Part shown: positions 58,536 to 64,000 of the stretch, piece by piece
Numbering within the stretch: the stretch's first letter is position 1
Layout of the letters: every line of letters starts with the position of its first letter
Assembly: GCA_900314875.1 (NCBI GenBank)
Contig: OMWX01000003.1
Location: forward strand, 109,151-173,150
DNA length: 64,000 nt
Origin: an uncultured Actinomycetes bacterium
Lineage (GTDB): Bacteria > Actinomycetota > Actinomycetes > Actinomycetales > Bifidobacteriaceae
Reading direction: 5' to 3'
Notes under the pieces: model-generated
What the model was told of the DNA's origin: nothing
The model's database searches: none
What the model saw: only the letters and a program-made list of their open reading frames with translations
Made by a program: the position numbers and the translations under genes

Positions 58536-59627
58536 TCAGGACTGCTGTCCTTCATCAGGAACACTGTTCGAAACGCTGTCAGAGGCATCGGAATATTTCT
58601 CGATTTCTGCTTCAGCTTCTTTTGCGAGACGGTTTTCTTCAGACTCGATTCCGATCTTCCATCCTGTCAGTTTGGCCGCCAGACGCGCATTCTGTCCCTC
58701 TTTTCCAATCGCCAAAGACAGCTGATCGTCGTGAATATACGCGATTGCAGTTTTATTCTTCTCGCTTATGACATGCACGGAAACAGCATGCGCGGGAGAC
58801 AAAGCCGCAGCGACAAACTTTGCGGGATCCTCAGACCAGTCCACGATATCGATTTTCTCGTTGCCCAAATTATCCATAACAGCGCGCACGCGAGTTCCCG
58901 CAGGACCTATAAGAGCGCCCTTGGGATTCACTCCCGGAGCATTCGCTCTAACCGCTATTTTCGTCCTCTGACCGGCTTCGCGCACAATCGACATAATCGA
59001 AACAGCCGAAGAATTCAATTCGGGAACTTCGCGCTCGAAAAGTCTGCGGACAAGATCGGGATGAGATCTTGAAACGATAATCTCAGGACCTTTCAAACCG
59101 CGCGAAACATTCGTAACATAAACGCGAAGACGCTCGCCGTGACGGTATACTTCGCCGGGAACCTGCTCGCGAACCGGCAGAATCGCTTCAACATCTCCCA
59201 CAGCAATATGCACATTCTGAGAATCCTTAAGATTCTGCTGAATAACGCCTGTGATCAAATGACCTTTCTGACCCGCAAAAGCGCCGAAAATCTTATTGTC
59301 CGCCGCCTGACGATAAAGAAGAGAAATAGTCTGACGCGCAGCAGCGGCCGCCATGCGTCCGAAATTCTCAGGCGTATCGTCAAATTCATCGCTTAATTCG
59401 GGAGCGGGATAAGGTTCGTCCTCCGAAGGCCGGACCGGAATCTCCTTGCGAGCCCAAACGGTAAAAGTGCCGTTAGCTTCGTCAAGTTCGACGCGCGCGT
59501 TCTTATGCGCATTCGGGGTTTTCGAATAAGCCAGACGCAATGCTTCTTTGAGAGCCTCGTCCAAATCTGCGGCATCAATATCCTGTTCTGCCGCCATTCT
59601 GTGCAAAGCCGCTAAATCAAGTTCCAT
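58536..59627 (-). CDS. nusA: transcription termination/antitermination factor NusA
   Basis: It binds RNA polymerase and nascent RNA. The N-terminal domain (1 to about 125), S1 domain (GHLITGVIQQNLKDSQNVHIAVGDVEAILP), and two KH domains (VNPKGALIGPAGTRVRAVMDNL; SLAIGKEGQNARLAAKLTGWKIGI) are all present; there is a short acidic end. The ATG at 59627 has GGGAGG about nine bases upstream. The 325-base gap to infB has direct repeats (TTTTTTCATCCGCG-like) and no gene that I can support. Confidence 0.95.
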   Translation of the reverse strand: MELDLAALHRMAAEQDIDAADLDEALKEALRLAYSKTPNAHKNARVELDEANGTFTVWARKEIPVRPSEDEPYPAPELSDEFDDTPENFGRMAAAAARQTISLLYRQAADNKIFGAFAGQKGHLITGVIQQNLKDSQNVHIAVGDVEAILPVREQVPGEVYRHGERLRVYVTNVSRGLKGPEIIVSRSHPDLVRRLFEREVPELNSSAVSIMSIVREAGQRTKIAVRANAPGVNPKGALIGPAGTRVRAVMDNLGNEKIDIVDWSEDPAKFVAAALSPAHAVSVHVISEKNKTAIAYIHDDQLSLAIGKEGQNARLAAKLTGWKIGIESEENRLAKEAEAEIEKYSDASDSVSNSVPDEGQQS

Positions 59628-59769
59628 GCTCAAAGACCTCCCGTATGAAATTATAATCGAACGCTGTGCTCTTCAGTCTGCAACGGCATTTATTCTATCC
59701 AATAGAAGAAGACAGCGCAAAAAATATTTTTCAGACACAAAAAATATTTTCCAAGCAGAAGAGAGCAAT

Positions 59770-60828
59770 ATGAAGGGCAATACAAAAGACAATATGATTT
59801 TTTGCAGCAGAACACGCCCGGAAAACAGATTCGTCGTCAAAATCAAAACAATCGCCGCTGCAAGCGCTTCGGCGGTTTTTGCATTGTCACTCGGAATTCA
59901 AAGCGCGTGCTGTCTGCCCGGAATCGATCCGAAATACATTGACAATGCAGAAGAAGAAGCTCAAAAAAATTCTGCGCTTGCCACTTGTTCAAACGCATAT
60001 TGGGCTGCGCTGACCAATACGGAAAAAATCGAGAAAGCGCCGGGAAGTTACACGAAAGCATACGCAGCCGCAAACGCGTCCGCCGCCTGGACGCGCACGG
60101 CTTCTCTGTGTCCTTCGCATTTTTCGGAAGGAACGATTAAAGCTGCGCAAACGCGTATTACAGCCGAAAATGCGGCAAAAAAAGCGAATATCGGTCTGCC
60201 GAAATCGGCTGCTTTGTATGATGCGAAATCTTCCGACATTAAAACAGAAACCGAAAAATGGCTGAAAACGGCGAAAAATAAGAATATCGACCGCCGACTG
60301 GTTTCGGCGGACACGGTAAACAAGTTCGCTCTGGCCGAAGACAGACTCGCATTCGGCTTGGAAGTTTACGCTGCGAGAAACGCTTCAGACCGGACAAAAA
60401 CTCTTGCGGAATCATGCGACAAAGCGCGCGCCGATTCGACAGCCTTTTACGAGCTTGCAAAAGAGCTGAACGCGGATTCGGGAAATAAAAATTTCAAGGA
60501 TTCTCGAGAAATGCTTTATTCGGTCGAAAATTTTGCAGATAAAAATGAAATTACGGATACTTACACAGGACTTGCAGCCGGAACGGATTCCGTTTTTGAA
60601 ATCGACTGCGCTTTGGAGCTTCTTAATGCGTTTGAAAACGATTTGAAGAAAAGCGGAACCGAAGAGGAAAACAAAGGCTCAAACGAAGAAAATGCCATAG
60701 AAGCCGCAAAACAGGCCAGACATAAGGCTCTGCACTCTATTTCCGGTTTTATCCAAAATCACATAATGCAAGCCGAGAAAACAGGTTTTCCGGTCAGTTC
60801 TTCCCGTCTGCTAAACAAAACAGAGTAG
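59770..60828 (+). CDS. secreted helical protein of unknown function
   Basis: The 352-residue protein starts with a basic segment and a signal helix (about residues 26-48, ending SACC). The mature part is rich in Ala, Lys, Glu and Asn and looks largely alpha-helical (AYWAALTNTEKIEKAPGSYTK; AKANIGLPKSAALYDAKSS-type stretches), with Cys residues at the signal end and near 53, 96, 213 and 276. No catalytic motif was recognised. The ATG at 59770 is chosen because the frame further upstream is antisense to nusA. It is convergent with no gene and transcribed away from nusA. Confidence 0.65.
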   Translation: MKGNTKDNMIFCSRTRPENRFVVKIKTIAAASASAVFALSLGIQSACCLPGIDPKYIDNAEEEAQKNSALATCSNAYWAALTNTEKIEKAPGSYTKAYAAANASAAWTRTASLCPSHFSEGTIKAAQTRITAENAAKKANIGLPKSAALYDAKSSDIKTETEKWLKTAKNKNIDRRLVSADTVNKFALAEDRLAFGLEVYAARNASDRTKTLAESCDKARADSTAFYELAKELNADSGNKNFKDSREMLYSVENFADKNEITDTYTGLAAGTDSVFEIDCALELLNAFENDLKKSGTEEENKGSNEENAIEAAKQARHKALHSISGFIQNHIMQAEKTGFPVSSSRLLNKTE

Positions 60829-60891
60829 GATCTTTACTGTACGCAAACCGGGTGCGGAAACAATCATTTTCAAAACAGCAAAGTAGAGAAA

Positions 60892-61296
60892 ATGGAACCG
60901 AATATGATTTTTCAAAAAGGCAGCAAAAATGACGCTTATGCGCAATATTTCGACGGACAAAGCTATCGCAACCTGCTTTCGTCTAAACAGGTTGCGATAG
61001 CTGCCGTTACTTTTGAACCCGGATGCAGAAACCATTGGCACATTCATCATGCCAAGACCGGCGGCGGTCAGATACTTATCGCAACTGCAGGACGCGGATA
61101 CTGTCAGCTTTGGGGAGAAGAACCGATCGAACTGAAACCCGGAGATGTCGTTAATGTGCCTGCAAACGCGAAACACTGGCACGGAGCTGCTCCGAATGAA
61201 TGGTTTCAGCATATTGCGGTTGAAGTGCCGGGCACAGAAACGTCAAACGAGTGGTGCGAACCGGTAAGCGAAAAAGAATACGGCAAATTAAAATAA
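60892..61296 (+). CDS. single-domain cupin protein
   Basis: This 134-residue protein is one beta-barrel cupin: FEPGCRNHWHIHHAKTGGGQILIATAGRGYCQLWGE gives motif 1 with metal-ligand His residues, and LKPGDVVNVPANAKHWHGAAP gives motif 2 with the final His. Such proteins include decarboxylases, isomerases and regulators of quinone or sugar metabolism; the substrate is unknown. The codons for residues 24-37 contain a perfect 15-bp inverted repeat. Start at 60892 is likely; an ATG at 60904 is also possible. Confidence 0.85.
   Translation: MEPNMIFQKGSKNDAYAQYFDGQSYRNLLSSKQVAIAAVTFEPGCRNHWHIHHAKTGGGQILIATAGRGYCQLWGEEPIELKPGDVVNVPANAKHWHGAAPNEWFQHIAVEVPGTETSNEWCEPVSEKEYGKLK
60961..61002. repeat. perfect 15-bp inverted repeat inside the cupin gene
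   Basis: AGCTATCGCAACCTG and CAGGTTGCGATAGCT are separated by 12 bases. As RNA this would be a very stable hairpin in the early coding region; as DNA it is operator-like. Confidence 0.95.
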
Positions 61297-61492
61297 CAGC
61301 ATTTCGCGCACTGCCGCGCGAATTATATGCGCACCATGACTGTATGCGAACCGCGCGCATCGTTGCTCTGAACACACCGCCCTGAGCATACCTCACTTTG
61401 CGCCCTGTCTGCAAAGCTCTGCATATGCTTGCATCGTTGCTGGTGCTGCTATTGTATGCGCTCAGATGAATGATTCGCGCGCGTGTGCACAA

Positions 61493-61540
61493 ACACCGAC
61501 AGAACATAAACACCGACAGAACATAAACACCGGCAAAACA
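61493..61540. repeat. 17-bp tandem repeat, about 2.8 copies
   Basis: ACACCGACAGAACATAA is repeated, the last copy diverged, in the 489-base gap between the cupin gene and tuf. No gene is seen in this gap. Confidence 0.85.
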
Positions 61541-61658
61541 CAAATGAGGCGCAAACAATGGCACAAACGGCGCGCAAACAATGAAAAACCAGCGAAAGAC
61601 AGCACATAAACACATAAGCACATAAACAGACAACAAAACAACAACATCAACACACACT

Positions 61659-61706
61659 AAAAAAAAAAAAAAAAAAAAAAATACATGCACAAAAACATGC
61701 ACAAAA
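61659..61706. repeat. run of 23 A followed by a 12-bp duplication
   Basis: After CAACAACATCAACACAC-like sequence there is an uninterrupted A tract at 61659-61681, then ACATGCACAAAA twice (61683-61706). It resembles the CAA-plus-poly-A element at 29168-29224. Confidence 0.9.
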
Positions 61707-61710
61707 AGAA

Positions 61711-61750
61711 AAAATGTGAACTCGGAAATTTTTCCGGGTTCACATTTTTT
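61711..61750. terminator. bidirectional terminator between cupin and tuf
   Basis: AAAATGTGAAC pairs with GTTCACATTTT, extended by GGAAA and TTTCC, and both strands end in T-runs. It can stop transcription from tuf and from the opposite side. Confidence 0.85.
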
Positions 61751-61785
61751 ATCAGTTCGAATAATTAACGGTTAAACCGTCTGAA

Positions 61786-62985
61786 TTACTCTACAACTTT
61801 GGTTACACGACCGGAACCAACGGTGCGTCCGCCTTCACGTACAGCGAAGGTCAGACCCTCTTCCATAGCGATCGGCTGGATGAGTTCTACGGAGAACTCA
61901 GCGTGATCGCCGGGCTGAACCATCTCAACGCCGTCAGGCAGAGTGATAACGCCTGTAACGTCGGTGGTACGGAAGTAGAACTGAGGACGGTAGTTGGTGA
62001 AGAACGGCGAGTGACGTCCGCCCTCATCCTTGGTCAAAACGTAAACCTCAGCCTGGAACTTGGTGTGAGGAGTTACGGAACCGGGCTGAGTAAGAACCTG
62101 ACCGCGCTCAACGTCTTCACGGTTTACGCCGCGGAGAAGAAGACCGGTGTTGTCTCCTGCTTCAGCTTCATCCATCTGCTTGTGGAAGGTTTCGATTGAA
62201 GTAACAGTTGTGGAAGTAGTTTCCTTAAGACCGACGATTTCAACCGGCGAGTTAACCTCAAGGCGACCGCGCTCAACACGACCGGTAACAACGGTACCGC
62301 GACCGGAGATGGTAAATACGTCCTCGATAGGCATGAGGAACGGCTTGTCCAAATCGTGCTCAGGAGTCGGGATGTACTCGTCGACAGCCTTCATGAGCTC
62401 CTTGACGGTCTCAACCCACTTGTCGTGATCGGCAGCATCATTGTGCAGAGCGCCGTAAGCGGAAGTCTTGATGATCGGGCAGTCGCGGTCAAAGCCGTTC
62501 TCGTCGAGCAAGTCGCGAACTTCTTCCTCAACGAGCTCAACGAGCTCTTCATCCTCAACCATGTCGCACTTGTTAAGAGCAACGAGAATACGCGGAACGC
62601 CAACCTGCTTTGCGAGAAGAACGTGCTCGCGAGTCTGAGCCATAGGACCGTCGGTTGCAGCGACTACGAGGATAGCGCCGTCCATCTGAGCAGCGCCGGT
62701 GATCATGTTCTTAACGTAATCGGCGTGTCCCGGAGCGTCTACGTGAGCGTAGTGACGATCAGCGGTCTGGTACTCGATGTGAGCGATGTTGATGGTAATA
62801 CCGCGCTCTTTTTCTTCAGGAGCGGAATCAATCTGCTCGAAATCGTATGCAGGGTTGAGATCAGGATATTCCTCATGCAGAACCTTGGAAATAGCGGCAG
62901 TCAGAGTTGTCTTACCGTGATCAACGTGACCGATTGTACCGATGTTAACGTGCGGCTTGGTGCGCTCGTACTTGGCCTTTGCCAT
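61786..62985 (-). CDS. tuf: elongation factor Tu
   Basis: The 399-residue GTPase carries aminoacyl-tRNA to the ribosome. [41 protein letters not shown] and the C-terminal [24 protein letters not shown] are all canonical. Codon use is strongly biased to C-ending codons and differs from other genes here, as expected for high expression. AGGAGGA lies before the ATG at 62985; the open frame to 63048 is spurious. It follows fusA by 220 bases. Confidence 0.98.
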   Translation of the reverse strand: MAKAKYERTKPHVNIGTIGHVDHGKTTLTAAISKVLHEEYPDLNPAYDFEQIDSAPEEKERGITINIAHIEYQTADRHYAHVDAPGHADYVKNMITGAAQMDGAILVVAATDGPMAQTREHVLLAKQVGVPRILVALNKCDMVEDEELVELVEEEVRDLLDENGFDRDCPIIKTSAYGALHNDAADHDKWVETVKELMKAVDEYIPTPEHDLDKPFLMPIEDVFTISGRGTVVTGRVERGRLEVNSPVEIVGLKETTSTTVTSIETFHKQMDEAEAGDNTGLLLRGVNREDVERGQVLTQPGSVTPHTKFQAEVYVLTKDEGGRHSPFFTNYRPQFYFRTTDVTGVITLPDGVEMVQPGDHAEFSVELIQPIAMEEGLTFAVREGGRTVGSGRVTKVVE

Positions 62986-63153
62986 ATTTGTCCTCCTGGA
63001 CGTCTTGTTGCGGACTTGAATCTTCTGAATTTCAGAAGACACATACACTTCCGCATTTTACCTAATTATTGGGGTATTTCCAACTTCGTGTCCGACCCCG
63101 GCTGACAGAAACAATGTTACCGAAAACAGACGACAGAACACGAGTGAAAATGC

Positions 63154-63188
63154 GCGGACGCCAAAGCGTTTTTTGCTGCGGCGTCCGC
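63154..63188 (-). promoter_or_regulatory. perfect hairpin between fusA and tuf
   Basis: GCGGACGCC and GGCGTCCGC form a 9-bp stem, extended inside by AGC/GCT with an A-rich loop. Only GCATTTTC follows on the minus strand, so it is a weak terminator at best and may lower read-through or mark RNA processing. Confidence 0.5.
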
Positions 63189-63205
63189 AATAATACAGCG
63201 AACGA

Positions 63206-64000
63206 TTACTCGCCGCGCTGTGCCTTGATAATATCTTCGGCAACATTCTTAGGAACTTCCGCATATGAATCCATCTGCATGGAGTACATAGCGCGTCCCT
63301 GAGTCTTGGAACGAAGGTCGCCGATGTAACCGAACATCTCGGACAGCGGAACCTTAGCCTCAACAACTTTGACGCCGGTGGCGTCGTTCATCTGCTGGAT
63401 GGTGCCTCGGCGAGAGTTCAAATCTCCGATAACATCGCCCATATACTCTTCCGGCGTGCGAACCTCGACGGCCATAATAGGCTCGAGGATAATCGGACCC
63501 GCCTTGGGAGCTGCTTCCTTGAATGCCATGGAACCTGCGATCTTGAAGGCCATTTCGGACGAATCGACATCATGCATTGCACCGTCGATAAGTTCGACCT
63601 TTACGCCCACGCAGGGGAAGCCCGCGACAATACCGGACTCCATGGATTCGCGAATTCCGGCCTCGATTGAAGGAATGAATTCCTTGGCAATGTGACCGCC
63701 GGTGATCTGATTGTCGAATTCGAAGATCTCGCCGTCGGAAGTATCGCGAGGCAGAATGTTGATCTGGATCTTTGCGAACTGACCGGAACCGCCTGTCTGC
63801 TTCTTGTGAGTGTAGTCGAAGTTCATAACCGGCTTGCGGATAGCTTCGCGGTATGCAACCTGCGGCTTGCCCACATTGCACTCGACGTGGAATTCGCGGC
63901 GCATGCGGTCGACGATAATGTCGAGCTGCAGCTCGCCCATTCCAGAAATAAGAGTCTGGCCGGATTCTTCGTCGGTTTTAACTTGGAAGGTCGGATCCTC
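63206..64000 (-). CDS. fusA: elongation factor G, C-terminal part
   Basis: The window ends inside the gene; the last 264 residues are visible. They include domain III/IV sequence [31 protein letters not shown] text ([13 protein letters not shown]), the domain IV loop [22 protein letters not shown] and the domain [27 protein letters not shown], ending [12 protein letters not shown]. It lies directly upstream of tuf, the usual str-operon order. Confidence 0.97.
   Translation of the reverse strand, partial: EDPTFQVKTDEESGQTLISGMGELQLDIIVDRMRREFHVECNVGKPQVAYREAIRKPVMNFDYTHKKQTGGSGQFAKIQINILPRDTSDGEIFEFDNQITGGHIAKEFIPSIEAGIRESMESGIVAGFPCVGVKVELIDGAMHDVDSSEMAFKIAGSMAFKEAAPKAGPIILEPIMAVEVRTPEEYMGDVIGDLNSRRGTIQQMNDATGVKVVEAKVPLSEMFGYIGDLRSKTQGRAMYSMQMDSYAEVPKNVAEDIIKAQRGE

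Overview
The window looks like the chromosome of an actinobacterium, most likely a low-GC member of the Bifidobacteriaceae. The grounds are gene order and protein style. There is an argC-J-B-D-F-R-G-H arginine cluster behind pheS-pheT. The blocks efp-nusB-carA-carB-pyrF-gmk, nusA-infB-rbfA-truB-ribF and fusA-tuf are intact. Actinobacterial DUF3043, DUF4191 and DUF4190 proteins and a CHAP/NlpC secreted hydrolase set are present. Base composition looks balanced to slightly AT-rich by eye, lower than most bifidobacteria. The family assignment is inference; no rRNA or other phylogenetic marker was compared. No tRNA, rRNA, CRISPR array, prophage or insertion sequence was recognised.

Layout. Positions 1-9364 (minus strand) hold the start of an SLC13-like permease, then recN, nadK, tlyA, a small conserved-position protein, a HAD-IIA phosphatase, an RG-rich TPR protein and tyrS, an order also known from mycobacteria. 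Positions 9581-18739 are the complete arginine pathway with its repressor ArgR and a candidate ARG box in front of argC. Positions 18903-25925 hold a DUF4190 membrane protein, pheT, pheS, a SpoU-type RNA methyltransferase and an M20 peptidase. Positions 25926-31112 are accessory: a decayed Q-rich reading frame, a three-gene ABC export cassette, a 38-base poly-A tract, then DUF3043 and DUF4191 membrane proteins. glnA follows, behind a leader with competing hairpin arms.

From 33041 to 43894 (minus strand) lie mrp, gmk, a pyrF whose active-site motif is damaged, carB, carA, nusB, efp and a CPBP-like membrane protein with a YAQQ-repeat tail. From 44609 to 51744 (plus strand) is a cell-envelope and folate island: a CHAP amidase, an NlpC/P60 hydrolase, folE, folP, a folB-folK fusion, a secreted leucine-rich-repeat-type protein and a second, divergent NlpC/P60-like protein. 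The remainder is ribF, truB, rbfA, infB and nusA (minus), a secreted protein of unknown function and a cupin (plus), then tuf and the 3' part of fusA (minus).

A theme across the window is short tandem repeats of 12-17 bp. They occur between genes and inside genes, where they give low-complexity inserts or tails in otherwise ordinary housekeeping proteins (RecN, TlyA, RibF, TruB, RbfA, ArgR, NusB). The most surprising observations are the loss of the catalytic Lys and Asp in PyrF, a perfect 15-bp inverted repeat inside the cupin gene, the attenuator-like glnA leader, the A38 tract beside the ABC cassette, and the shared N-terminal VSR motif of the three secreted hydrolases. No wholly new multi-gene system could be demonstrated from sequence alone.
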